Shown in pieces: positions 24,527 to 35,299 of a DNA stretch of 64,000 bases. How positions within the stretch are numbered: position 1 is the first letter of the stretch; each line of letters begins with the position of its first letter. The position numbers and the translations under genes are program-made. The notes beneath the pieces were generated by a model. That model made no database searches, was not told where the DNA came from, and worked only from the letters and a program-made list of their open reading frames with translations. The stretch is from Callorhinus ursinus. Its lineage: Eukaryota > Chordata > Mammalia > Carnivora > Otariidae. Where the stretch lies: positions 21,017,436 through 21,081,435 of the forward strand of contig NW_020312966.1 of assembly GCF_003265705.1 (NCBI RefSeq). The letters are read 5' to 3'.

Positions 24527-24704
24527 TTAAAGATTTTATTTATTTATTAGAGAAAGAGAGCACAGCAGGGGGAGGGGCAGAGGCAGAGGAAGAAGCAGGC
24601 TCCCCACTGAGCAGGGATCCTGATGCCGGGCTCGATCCCAGGACCCCGATCATGACCTGAGCCGAAGGCAGATGCTTAACCAACTGAGCCACCCAGGCGC
24701 CCTG
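24527..24704 (-). mobile_element. Can-SINE, inverted
   Basis: aaagattttatttatttatt, a purine-rich body and the inverted head gagccacccaggcgccc. A perfect gataaatacttttt duplication lies at 24,513-24,526 and 24,705-24,718. A C-run (24,480-24,489) precedes it. Confidence 0.95.
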
Positions 24705-24718
24705 GATAAATACTTTTT

Positions 24719-25220
24719 AATTCCTTCCACAAGCCATATCTTAATTTCCTTAAAGCTTGAGGCATTGATGGTAATCAGCTCTATTTTATATGTAAGATGA
24801 GAAATTCTTGCAGGAAAAAGACAAATGTCTTAACTTCCTCTGGCCTCTGACGATTTTTTGTTTCTGTGGAGAAGCTGACAGAGCCACCACTTCGATGGCT
24901 TTCAATTACATAGGACATAGGACTTAAACCAAAGTTGTTAAGAGTTCCAAACATTACAAGTCAAATGTTTATCTGGCTGGCTCCAGTTATCATATTTAAA
25001 GAATACACTAACTTGAACTATTATCTTGATAAGTATCTTTTCAAGACTGCTGAATCAAAAGAATTTTTTATTCATAAAGAGGAAAAGTCCTTGGAGAAGA
25101 AATTTGCTGCAAGAACATTTTCTTTGTGATCTTACTTGGAGATTCCCAGAATCGTCCTTAGTTACAGTGGGTGAATGGCCTTCTATTAATGGGATCATTC
25201 GTGGACTATTTATATCACGT
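24719..25220. other. Unassigned DNA
   Basis: No family recognised. Small antiparallel frames (24,935-25,267) without motifs. Confidence 0.4.
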
Positions 25221-25224
25221 GAAT

Positions 25225-25465
25225 AACAGATAACAGTATTGAGCATTTGTTCCATGCCAGACACCATTCTGAGTACTTTATATCGAATTCAATTAGTCTT
25301 CACTACAAATCAAAGGTGGAGGTATTATTATCCCTGTTTTAAAGATGAGAAAAGCAAGGTTTATGTCATTGCCTGAGGTCACTTGGCTCTTATAAGAGAG
25401 GCGGGATTCATATCTGAGTAATAATCCACACTTACAACCACAAGACTGTAGTATTCCCATTATAT
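25225..25465 (-). repeat. MIR
   Basis: Near-complete inverted MIR. The order is 'ttgagcatttgttccatgccag', then a 'tattattatccctgttttaaagatgag' core, then 'cattgcctgaggtcacttggct'. It directly abuts the SINE at 25,481. Confidence 0.75.
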
Positions 25466-25480
25466 AAAGACACTGAGGGT

Positions 25481-25708
25481 TGTTTTTTTTTTAAAGATTT
25501 TATTTATCTATTTGAGAGAGAGAGAGAGCATGTGTGCATGAGTGGGGGTGGAAGGGGCAGCGAGAGAGGGAGAGGGAATCTCAAGCAGACACCCCACCCC
25601 GCCAAGTGCAGAGCCCGATGCAGGGCTGGATCCAGAACCCTGAGATCATGACCTGAGCCAAAAGCATGAGTCGGACGTTCAACCAGCTGAGCCACCCAGA
25701 CGCCCCTG
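25481..25708 (-). mobile_element. Can-SINE, inverted
   Basis: Poly(T), aaagattttatttatctatt, a (ga)n run and the inverted head gagccacccagacgcccc. A gacactgaggg/tt duplication lies at about 25,469-25,480 and 25,709-25,720. Confidence 0.94.
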
Positions 25709-25720
25709 GACACTGAGGTT

Positions 25721-27589
25721 TTTTAAATAATCTATTTCTGGCCATTGATGGGAAGATATGTTCATTTATCCTGGGAGTAGTTGGCAGGAGGAAGTCTCTT
25801 TTCTGTGACCCATTCATTTCATAAAATGAGTTTAAATACAAAATAAGTCCGAGTCTTCCCACTGCCAGAAAGATGACAGGAAGGTGTGGAGAGAATATGG
25901 GAGACAAGCCCGTGTTCAGAAGAGATCACTACTATCTCCCTGGCCTGATGGGGGTCAAGTATGATTAGTTCCTTTTAAGAAAAAAAAAAAAAAGGGGGAG
26001 ACAAAACTCAAAGAACTGACTTTTTTTTTTAAATACATTTTCTTTCCTTTGACATAATGGCTGGTTTAAGTTGCCCAGCAGCGGGGAGTGATAAGAGAAA
26101 TGCTTTCATTAAGAGCGCGGAAGAAACATGTTTTGAACCATGAAGTCAGAAGGTGTGAGAAGCTCCTTTTTACCAAGGGCAAGCTGCTCCTGGAAGAGAA
26201 CAGGTTGGTTGCCGCCCTCATCAGAGCAAGAGGAAGCCCAAGTATCTCTTGACATGATGGATGTCTCAGCACCACAGGATTAGAAGTAGCATCTGCTTCT
26301 TCCACCCAACGAATAATTTATACAACCTCTCAACACGGTTGAAGTGGCTGCAAGCTGGCCAGGTTTCCTGGAAGGGTAGAGAGGGCATGTGGGGCAACCT
26401 AGGGAGGATGTTGAAGCCAAGTGGAAGAGATGAGCCCCCCAAATAAAGTGGAGGGTTGTACAGAATCAGGAACTCAAGAAAGGGATGAAAGGAGAAGCCC
26501 AGGGCTGGTCGCTTCCAACCCAACTACTATCAACACTCCTCCCATTTCTCTTCTTGCTTTGCAAGGTATGATGTTGGCCACAAAAATGGAATAAAATGCC
26601 CTTGTGAGTCTGAAAGCTCTAACTGGTGAGGGGGAAGGCACCTAAAGGAACAGCGGTAAGAACTGAGAAAAAAAAAATATTAAAAGCCACGGAAATTCCA
26701 TAAAAACTCAATAGCAATAGGTGTGCATCTCGGATACCATCGCTTAGGGTCCAAGGAAAGCTTAGCTTAGGTCTCTACTCTCTACATGGATATTAGGGAA
26801 AAGTATGTTTTTTTTCTCTTTTTACAATATTTCCTGGCTATGTGAGAAAAGCTCCTCACAATTTTGCATGCAGACTTCAGTGTGCTTGCCATTTTATTAA
26901 TTTATTTATTTCTGAGGTCCCAGGTTAAGCCCATATTTGCTGAGAATCCTGAGAGAGGAAAATAGGGCCGGGCCATGATTTAATAATACAGTGGGCTAAG
27001 AATCCAGAATGTGTACTTGGAGACATGGGCACAGCCGGCACAAGGTCTCTCCACAGATATTTCCGTTGGTGAAATGGAAGTACATTTGCGGACACTTCCC
27101 AGTAGTGGGGATTCCTGAGACCACGGTGTTGAACGTTCCTTCAGCACCGACACAGCACCAGGCTTGCCAGCCTGTGCCTAGAGTTTCGAGACTTCTAGAG
27201 GCTGCAAAGTGCAAGCCATTATTATCCCTTGTCATTTTTTTAAATTATGGAATTACATATAGCAGCCCTTGTTGCATATTGCACATGAAGCCTCTCAAAG
27301 GCATTTTACTTCATGCTTTATTACGTGGTACAATTATGATCCACTCTGCAAATCCGAAGGAAGAGAACTGTTTCATGTGAGACATGAGGTTGCCTCCCAT
27401 TTCTGTTAAAGCTGAGACAATGCCAGCGTACTACAGGGGGTGAAGAATTAAAATTCTACTAAAGATCTCTATTCTTGCAAAGTACGCTCTGTCTGTAGTT
27501 TCCAAAATTATGCATTTTATGATTTTATAAAATTAACACCCATGCGTTAAAATATAGGGGAAAAAATAGAAAAAAATAGAACTCTCTCT
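25721..27589. other. Non-repetitive DNA, no gene seen
   Basis: No recognisable repeat except A-runs (25,979-25,993) and T-runs. A 123-codon plus frame at 27,009-27,380 overlaps a minus frame (26,996-27,235). It has no domain, signal peptide or clear splice context and is not called as a gene. Confidence 0.35.
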
Positions 27590-27705
27590 TAAAGAGTCAA
27601 GGACCTCAACCAGTTCCACAAGTAGTCAGAGGTGGAAGCCAAGTTAGAAATCCAAAGGCTCTTATTTCAAAGCTAGTGTCATTTTTACTACATCACAGTT
27701 TAGAG
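27590..27705 (-). repeat. MIR fragment
   Basis: 'gtagtcagaggtggaagccaagttagaaatccaaaggctct' followed by 'ctacatcac' corresponds to the inverted MIR 5' half. Confidence 0.55.
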
Positions 27706-28479
27706 TTTAGCTATTTTACTATTTTGCTTTTTTTCACTTAACATTGTGCCAAAAGGATATTTGATGTCACACTTTCTTAGAGGGAGGCATAACATTCTAT
27801 TGAGTGCTTCAGAAGTGTTTTTTGAACATTTAAAAATCATATGCTGTGGAACGTCATTGTCGAGGGTGAAGATCAAGGATGCAGGGAACCCTGTACTGTG
27901 GCATCTGGACACTGCCGGAAACACAGCTTTGGTGCAAGGACCTGCTCTCCACCTGGGCTGGGGTTTTGCAGAGTCAGTAGGAGGGGCAGTGACCACACCT
28001 GTCTTTATTTCTAGGAAGTCAGAGGGTTAGCAGGTCTTGGTTGGGAGGGAGACAGCATTCTTGAAGGAATGTTTAAATAATAAGAGAAAGAAATGGAAAC
28101 TCATTTCCTTGGGGATCTCCAAAGAAAGACAGGAGAAAGTCTCAGCCATCTAGCAAGGTTGACATGCGTCTTTGCTTTAAGAAAAGTAGAGAAAGCAAAG
28201 AGGGTAACTCAGTGTAATACTCTGAAGAGCCAAAGTTGAGTAACACTAGCACCAGGAGTATTCTGGGACACTGATTTTAGGGTGGCAGGATTGGAAACCC
28301 TCCATCCCTCCTAGGCATCTGTCCACCACAGCCTCCACCTCCTTCTTGGACGGACATCTTCCCCTCCTGGTGCTTTGCTCTCCCCCAGGAAGCTGTTGGC
28401 TGTTCCTTCATCCCCTGTTTCTGGACTCCTCAGTTTCCTTCCAGGAAAGCACTCCATGCCAGCAAAGAGACACGTGTTC
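27706..28479. other. Unassigned DNA
   Basis: Antiparallel open frames at 27,700-27,996 (-) and 27,746-28,030 (+) cover the same bases and show no motif. A part near 27,727-27,830 could be a small LINE remnant. Confidence 0.35.
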
Positions 28480-28678
28480 CTTGTCATGGATACACCTCAT
28501 ATGTAGATCCGCTTGATGGTTACCGAAGTAGCGGACTCATTTTACAGTTCGTAAATTAATTTCAAATTCAGTCTCAGCGTCTCCGGCAAAGCTTCTGCAG
28601 CCAAGAATTGCCGCTCAGTGCATGTGCCCAAGTAGCCCCCACCTCTGCGCCCGTCAGCCAGATCTGTTTTCTCTACAG

Positions 28679-28745
28679 AAGCACATGCATTGCCCCATGC
28701 TGGCAGGCCCTTGTTTTAGCACTGGCTAATCACCAGTATGTTCTG
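28679..28745 (+). other. Exon-like 67-nt segment with strong splice signals
   Basis: Upstream is a pyrimidine-rich acceptor (tctgttttctctacag). Downstream is a donor, ctg|gtaagtgag, close to the ideal U1 match. One of the three frames is open across all 67 bases (22 codons plus one base). Frame 1 has a TAA and no protein is recognised. It could be a cryptic, alternative or lncRNA exon, or a chance pairing. Confidence 0.3.
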
Positions 28746-29512
28746 GTAAGTGAGATTCACAGATGCTGATTGCATTTATTGCATAAATTACTTCATTATT
28801 AAAATCAGGTCATTTGAGCCCCCAAACCATTAACATGAAGGTTATTAACATAATTTCATAAGCTAATAAATCAAGCACAGGAAAGGAATTAAAGGGTTCT
28901 TAGTGATAAGTGTTTCTTCAGAGATTAAGGAACACAATTTTCTTATGCATATATTAACATTTTATGAGTGGATTCATGCAAGAGCAGTTTTTCCTCTCTG
29001 CACACATGACTCACACTTCGTCTTCATGCTCGCCCTCTGAAGCTCATTTTCAAAATTAAGGGTTTTTTTTTTTTCTTTTCAAATAAATGTAAAGCAGTTT
29101 TCGACGGAATCCGGTAGCCTTCTGTAATATGCACCACCTATGAAATTCTTCTCTTTTCACACTCCTTAGACTGCAAAATCTTTGGAGTCGGGGGAGGAGG
29201 CAAGGTAAAGGCGGAAGGAAAAAGACCTCGGATTGGTCTTAGATAATGCAGTTTTCATTCTAGGTGAATTTCAGATGTGTTCCTAGTCTTAAAAGGTTCT
29301 AGTGAAGTTCTAATTATCTCTCTAATTACAACACATACTGAGGTTAAGTGTTCTTATCAAATGGTGCATTAACAATGGGCTTTATTCCCAGGCTGGATCT
29401 AATAGGTTGAGATACCGGCCTGAACACACAGAAATTGGTTCCCTCGTTCATCCCACTTACCAGATTGTGAAAGATTCTGAGGGTCGGAGCCATCATTATC
29501 CAGTGCAACGGT

Positions 29513-29525
29513 GTTGCCTAGAAAC
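29513..29525 (+). promoter_or_regulatory. RFX-type X-box
   Basis: The imperfect palindrome gttgcctagaaac fits the X-box pattern bound by RFX factors (GTTGCC, 2-base spacer, then an RNAAC half-site). It lies in the non-repetitive block at 28,480-29,660. No promoter or gene start is seen next to it. Confidence 0.45.
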
Positions 29526-29769
29526 GGAGCTAAGTTCCAATGTAAATTAGACTGTAACAACTTTATCCTTGGTGCAATTTGTGTAATGTTTTTAGCAAAT
29601 AGCGACTGATGGGTCATAATTGAAATACGTGAAATGTTAGCAAGCATTGAGTGTGATTTTACAGGAGAATTTGGGAGATGGGCGGGACTTGGCAGTTCCT
29701 TCTAAGAACAAATGTAGTGACCACACCATACTTTTCCTCTAAATCTTCAGTGACGGCGAATATTCCCTT

Positions 29770-30180
29770 GAACAAGGTACAGACTTCCCCAGACCTCCTC
29801 CTACCTGCCTGCTTTTAACCACCTCATCGCTCTTAGGGGAGAAAAACATTTCTCAGCATGGTTTACAAGCTCCATTGGTCTGGCCTGCCCAGCCTATTGG
29901 TCCAGTCTTGCATCACAGCTCGCTTGCTTTGACTTTTTCCTAAGCACCACTGCCTTCCCGCCACCAGGCCTTTGAACAGGCTTCCCTCTCCGATTACAGT
30001 GCTCTTCTCTGCTCATTGAACCCACCGACTCCTATTCATTCTTCAGATCTCAACTCAATAGTCACTTCCTCCAGGAAGCCTTCCCTGACCTCTCTGATTA
30101 GGACAAATCTTTCCTGGCTGTGACTATACCATGAATGTCTCATTGAAGTATTTGTCACAGTTGATATTTTTAATTAAAAC
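29770..30180 (+). repeat. L2 LINE fragment
   Basis: Shows the typical L2 series: 'ctccattggtctggcctgccc', 'ccaccaggcctttgaacagg', 'tcttcagatctcaactcaatagtcac' and 'tcctccaggaagccttccctgac'. Confidence 0.75.
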
Positions 30181-30189
30181 ATTTTTTAA

Positions 30190-31150
30190 TTGTGATCATG
30201 TCTTCATGGTTAAAAAAATTAAAATGAAGTAAAAAGTTAGATACTCTGCTGTCTAGCCTTGATTCCCATTCTCATATATTCCATTATGTCTCCCGCTAGA
30301 GACATACTTTTTTTTTTATTGGTTTCTCATTTATCTTTCCACCATATTTTTTGCAAGGACATATGCAAATATATATCCTAAATATATATCTTGTTTGCCC
30401 CCTTTCTAATGCAAAAGATAACATACCTTATACATGGTCTACATCATGCTTTTTCCTCCCTGACAAGATACTCTGGAGCTTATTCTGTATTGAGGCATAA
30501 AGAACCTTTCTCCTTCTTTCTATAGCTGCATACAGTTCCACTGTGTAAACTCTTCCATTTCTATGGAACCAGTTCCTTATACTGGCAGTTAAATTGCTTT
30601 CAGCCTTTTACTGTTACAAGCAATGCTGCAATTAATAACCCCATGTGTGCATGCGTGTCTCTCTCTCTGTTACTGATGCATGTGCAGGTTATTTGTAGAG
30701 CAAAGGCCCACAAGTAGGAGTTGTGGGTCAAAGGATGAATGAATGCATCAGCAATTTTGGTAGATGTCGCCAGACTACCCTCCCTGCAAGCTATATCATC
30801 TTGCAGCTTTATTAGCAAAACATGACTGTCCATTTCCCCCCGGCTTCACAGTGGTGTTGTCCAGCTTTGTGACTGGGAGGTGACAAATGGTCCTCGGTGC
30901 GGTTTAAATGTGCATCTTTCTTATTTTGATTAAGGCTGACTCTCTTTTCATGGAGAGACCGTTTGTAGTTTTTGTGTGTATAAAGTGTATGTCATATTCC
31001 TCGCCCACTTTCTATTGCGTGCTTAATCTCTTCCTCCCTGTTATCTGGGTGCTTTTTATTACAGAGATTAACCATTTATCTGTGATATGTATTGCAGATA
31101 TTTCCCCCAGTCTGTCATTCTTACGACTTTCCATATGGTGATTTTGGATA
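30190..31150 (-). repeat. Old L1 3' region
   Basis: Inverted L1M 3' sequence: 'atagctgcatacagttccactgtg', 'acaagcaatgctgcaattaataacc', 'ttgtgggtcaaaggatgaatg' and 'tttctattgcgtgcttaatctc'. No frame survives. Confidence 0.65.
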
Positions 31151-31499
31151 GTCAGTATCTATTGCTCCTGCTAAGACACTAAAAAATACTAGGGAGGGCA
31201 AGTCCCACATCTCTTTTGGAGCTGCTATGGTCCCAAAACCTTGTTTTTTTTTTTTTCAATGTAAAAAAAGGTGAGCCATGTTGTAGATGGTCTCCAGGGC
31301 CCCCTCATCTCTGAAAGTCTAGAGTACTATTTTCTTACCCACCGGTTTATTAAGTTTCCCTCCACCTCTCTAAGTTCAGGCTCTAAGGGGACACATATCA
31401 TTGGGAAACGTGGAAAGTAACATGATGTCACTTGGGAAGTGCCTGGAAAAGCTCCCTCCCCGAAGGATTCAACCTAATTTTCATTTGAAATTTCACCAT
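31151..31499. other. Unassigned DNA
   Basis: Nothing recognised apart from a T-run at 31,244-31,256. Confidence 0.4.
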
Positions 31500-32345
31500 C
31501 AGTGATACATCCTGTCTTAATTCCCACTGACTTTGTTCTAGTCCTTGTTACCTCTTGTCTGGACTTAAGCCCGTCTCGACGTTTGTCTGCCTGGATCCTG
31601 TCTCTTCAACCTCCAGCCTATATGCTGCCTCCAGATGACATTTCTTATAGAATAGTCTTGATCAGGCCACTTTCCCATCCAACTTTCTTGTATTTCCCAT
31701 TTCGTTCAATATTAAGCTTTCTGGTCCCCTCCTGATAAGGTCTCAAACAACGTGTTCAGCGGCATGTCTCATTAATGCTCTCGCTGGTACCTTCTGTTCC
31801 CTCATGTGGGCTCCGTGCCTCATCCACCTCAATGCCCTTCTCAGGCTGCTCCTTCCACCTGGCATGCCCTCCCTTTATCCAGTCTAATTCTGCCTACAAA
31901 GTATCTCCCATTTCTCACCATCCCCCCCCCCCCACCGAAGCTGGGCTGGAGCTCTGTTTTCCCAGGGCCCTCACAATGCTTTAAAACGATAAAAGATCAG
32001 GCGTTCCTGGATGGCTCAGTCGGTTGAGCATCCGACTCTTGATTTTGGCTCAGGTCGTGATCTGAGGGTCCTGAGATCGAGCCCCAAGCTCAGCATGGAG
32101 CCTGCTTTGGATTCTCTCTCCCCCTCTGACCCTCCCCCACTGCTCACATGCATGTGCTCTCTCTCTTAAAAAAAATAAAAGATAGATCATATTCTGTGTT
32201 TTTCTTGGAAGGTATGTGCATGGCTCTCTGTCTACCAGAGTATGATCTCTTTGAGGGCAGAAATGTATTCCTTTCCATCCTCATAGGGTTCTGTAAGAAG
32301 TAGTGTCTGAGGCATTCATTGACCAGAATCGAAGCAACACTCACT
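31500..32345 (+). repeat. L2 LINE fragment split by a SINE
   Basis: The upstream part runs from 31,500 to 31,998 ('gtccttgttacctcttgtctggac', 'ctccttccacctggcatgccc'). The 3' terminal part is at 32,190-32,345 ('agagtatgatctctttgagggcag'). The frames at 31,502-32,027 lie within this fossil. Confidence 0.65.
31999..32174 (+). mobile_element. Can-SINE in L2
   Basis: The head reads ggcgttcctggatggctcag. The element uses the 'cttgattttggctcagg' older subtype. Flanks ataaaagatc and ataaaagatagatc suggest a short target duplication. Confidence 0.92.
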
Positions 32346-32419
32346 TCTAGTACTTTAATTTTAAATTAATTTGCACAGTACTCCTGCAATGGATAGCAAC
32401 TTAAGACTTACATAGGTAA

Positions 32420-33009
32420 AATAGAGCTACCTTACGACCCAGCAATTGCACTACTGGGTATTTATCCCAAAGATACAAATGTAGTGATCCGAAGAGGCAC
32501 ATGTACCCCAATGTTTATAGCAGCAATGTCCACAATAGCCAAATTATGGAAAGAGTCTAGATGTCCATCGACAGATGAATGGATAAAGAAAAGGTGGTAT
32601 ATATATATACAATGGAATATTATGTAGCCATCAAAAAAATGAAACCTTGCCATTTGCAACGAACTAGAGGGTATTATGCTAAGTGAAATAAGTCAATCAA
32701 AGAAAGACAATTATCATATGATCTCACTGCTATGAGGAATTTGAGAAACAAGGCAGAGGATCATAGGGGAAGGCAGGGAAAAATGAAACAAGACGAAACC
32801 AGAGAGGGAGACAAACCATAAGAGACTCTTAATCTCAGGAAACAAACTGAGGGTTGCTGGAGTGGAGGTGGGTGGAAGGGATGGGGTGGCTGGGTGATGA
32901 ACACTGGGGAGGGTATGTGCTCTGTTGGGCGCTGTGAATTGTGTAAGACTAATGAATCACAGACCTGTACCCCTGAAACAAATAATACATTATATGTTAA
33001 TTTAAAAAA
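32420..33009 (+). mobile_element. 5'-truncated carnivore L1 tail
   Basis: About 590 bases. It begins in the last part of ORF2 (the encoded series includes a CTPMFIAAMSTIAKLW-type segment, then a TDEWIKK-type segment), followed by the carnivore L1 3' UTR (gaaacaaactgagggttgctgg, tgtacccctgaaac) and a short A tail. A perfect 17-bp duplication, aagacttacataggtaa, lies at 32,403-32,419 and 33,010-33,026. The ORF2 end has stops in this copy. It looks like one of the youngest LINE insertions here. Confidence 0.95.
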
Positions 33010-33085
33010 AAGACTTACATAGGTAAGAGTTAGTTTAGCAGAGTTGTTTTTTTTCTTAAATTATGATTCATGAAAACATCAGTGT

Positions 33086-33127
33086 GCACGTGTGTGTGTG
33101 TGAGAGAGAAAGAGAGAGAGAGAAAGA
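33086..33127. repeat. (TG)n(AG)n microsatellite
   Basis: A gtgtgtgtgtgtg run is joined to an agagaaagagagagagagaaag run. Confidence 0.85.
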
Positions 33128-33589
33128 ACATGTCCATAAGAGGGAATGGTGTTGAGATGGGGGAAAAGTATGTGTAGAGGTTAGCACTGAAGGGCACTGA
33201 GGAGAACGTCTACTTTGCATTGTGCCAAAGAGCACCTCTGCTCATTCCTGAAGTAGCCTGTCTCATTGTTGTACCAAAGTATATCCTTCCCATCTTTTTG
33301 ACTTTGGATGAAATTTATCCACGAAAACTTTTCTAGTTAACTCGCAACCATCAGCCACCTTGATAGGTTAATCAACCATCGCAACCTCTGATAGGTTAAT
33401 ACATTCCGCATGCGCATGTCAAGACATTATTGACACAGTCTAATGTATCTTGAGGCTGTCCTTTGCCCGTCTTATCTCCTCTGTGGAGTGTCCTTCCTGA
33501 TAGTATTTCCTATTTAATCTTGTAGCCCTTCTAGAGAAATAGCTCAGGAATACTTGATAGTGGAAGAATTCTTCAGGATTTGTGAGTGG
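33128..33589. other. Unassigned DNA
   Basis: No repeat or exon recognised. A short direct repeat, 'gataggttaat', occurs twice near 33,361 and 33,390. Confidence 0.4.
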
Positions 33590-33995
33590 GTCAGAGCCAG
33601 CCTCCCCCATGACTGCCCAGAACAGAGATACGTTTTCCTAGGCTTCCTTGCATCTCGGTGTGGCCATGTGACTGAGTTCTGGTCAATGAGCTATAACTAA
33701 AATTTTTGGCATAACCAAAAATGCCACATCTAACTTCCAGAACTGGCTTTTGAAGTAAGAAGTCTCCCCCTTTGGGATCCTTTCTCCTTCCAGCTGAGAG
33801 GGATGCCAAGGTAATGAGTGAAGCTTGAGCAACCATCTTAGACTCTGAGGGGGCAACCCCTAATGCTAAAAATAGCGGTGTAGCAAGATACAAAGAGCCT
33901 GCATCTGTGATGACTTTCTGAAGATGCGCTTCAAGACTGCCTACCTCCCGACTTCTTATACATGAGAAATAAGGTTTCTGTCCTGTATAGGTCTT
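33590..33995 (+). repeat. Old LTR-like element (MLT/MaLR type suspected)
   Basis: Phrases such as 'tgtggccatgtgactgagttctggtcaatgagc' and, at the 3' end, 'gcctacctcccgacttcttatacatgagaaataa' fit a common ancient mammalian LTR with an AATAAA-like signal (gaaataagg here). The family assignment is from memory. Confidence 0.45.
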
Positions 33996-34589
33996 CCTGA
34001 TTTAGGGTTTCACTGTTCACAGCCAAACCTAATCCCAATCTCATATGGTCATAGGAAAAAGCAGAGCATGGAGATTTACAAGGAGCCCTCAAGCAAGACC
34101 CAAACTGGTGCTCTGCCTGGATAATAATAATTTACAAATCATTAAAAGAGAGAGGAAGAAGATCAAAATTGGACGCTTAAAGGGCATGTTCCCTTCCCCT
34201 GGGTAAAAGCAGAGAATGTGCACATAATGCAGGTCAAATGCTGTGGAAGGGCAAGGAGTACCAGTACCCTGAAGTGTGAGCAAAAGGAAAACCACAGAGG
34301 TTAAGGAAGCTGGAATGTAATGCGTACTGGCTTTTTAGGCTACTAGCAGCTGGCTTCAAAATGTATGAGATGTAGAATTTGGTCATATAGTATCTTCATT
34401 CCTCCACTACGGGACAAAATTTTGTTTATCGCAACTAACATACTAAAATAAAATTGTAGTAATAATACCTCTCCTTATTTAAGCTATTCCCAGGAATTTG
34501 AAAGAAGAGTATCCCAGTCTGGTGTTATTCCACAGAGCAAACTACCCAAGGAAATTCTTGCCAATAATGCAGTGACATGGGCATCACAT
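33996..34589. other. Unassigned DNA
   Basis: Nothing recognised. A minus frame at 34,089-34,295 has a hydrophobic start but no other support. Confidence 0.4.
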
Positions 34590-34745
34590 TCCAGGAGAGA
34601 AACCAAGGTCCAGAAAGAAAAGTGATTCACCCTAAACCCCCCCACCTCCTTAGTTCATCACAGGATTAGGCTTTGAACTCCCCCTTGAGGCTCCTAGGCT
34701 AGTTCTCTCTCCTCAGCACCATATTGTCCGCCCCCTTCCTCTCCC
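34590..34745 (-). repeat. MIR fragment
   Basis: 'aaccaaggtccagaaagaaaagtgattcaccc' and 'gctttgaactcccccttgaggctcctagg' follow the inverted MIR order. Confidence 0.5.
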
Positions 34746-35081
34746 ATCCATCAGGGACATCAGTTGTGCCACGGAAAAGTGGGGGGAAGCAGGATGGAAT
34801 ATTTATCTCTGCCCTAGGGTAATGGGTGACCAAACATGGAGTTCACATCTGCCACCCACAAAAGAGAACTTTAGCTTTCAAAATGCTTGTAAAGAAACAT
34901 CCTTTCACATTGTGTGTCTCTCTGACCGTAAGAAATGGGTTTTGCATGAGATAACGAGGAAAGAGTGCCAGCAACACCGATGTCTTTCCAGGGGGTCTGG
35001 AAATCTCCAAGTCTGGAGCTGACAGGTGGGCTAGTCACAGTGACAGTTTCCAAAAGTTGTGCTTGGGATAATGAAGTGAAC
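34746..35081. other. Unassigned DNA
   Basis: Nothing recognised. Antiparallel frames at 34,822-35,083 cover the same bases. Confidence 0.4.
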
Positions 35082-35094
35082 AAAATAAATATGA

Positions 35095-35286
35095 GAGGCG
35101 CCTGGGTGGCTCAGTGGGTTGAGCATCTGACTCTTGGTTTCGGCTCAGGTCACAATCTTGGGGTTGTGAGATCGAGCCCCACGTCGGGCTCCACACTCAG
35201 CAGGGAGTCTGCTTGAGACTCTCTCCCCCTCTCTGTCTGCCCCTCCCTCCCTCTCAAATAAAGAAATAAATCTTAAAAAAAAAGGA
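35095..35286 (+). mobile_element. Can-SINE
   Basis: Complete head aggcgcctgggtggctcag with the 'gactcttggtttcggctc' subtype. The tail is aataaagaaataaatctt plus A10. Flanks aaaataaatatga (35,082-35,094) and aaaagaaatatga (35,287-35,299) match at 12 of 13. Confidence 0.94.
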
Positions 35287-35299
35287 AAAAGAAATATGA

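Larger units (their letters stand above)
28480..29660. promoter_or_regulatory. Candidate conserved regulatory block
   Basis: About 1.2 kb free of recognisable repeats. It is rich in homeodomain-type cores (taattaca, ctaattatct, gcattaaca, ttattaaaatc) and GATA sites (ttagataatg, cttatcaaatgg), and holds an X-box at 29,513. It is the centre of the longest SINE-free interval of the window. An enhancer role is inferred. No conservation data are available here. Confidence 0.35.

Noticed and set aside
27009..27380. 123-codon plus frame as a gene
   Set aside because: No domain, weak context at its edges, and an overlapping antiparallel frame.
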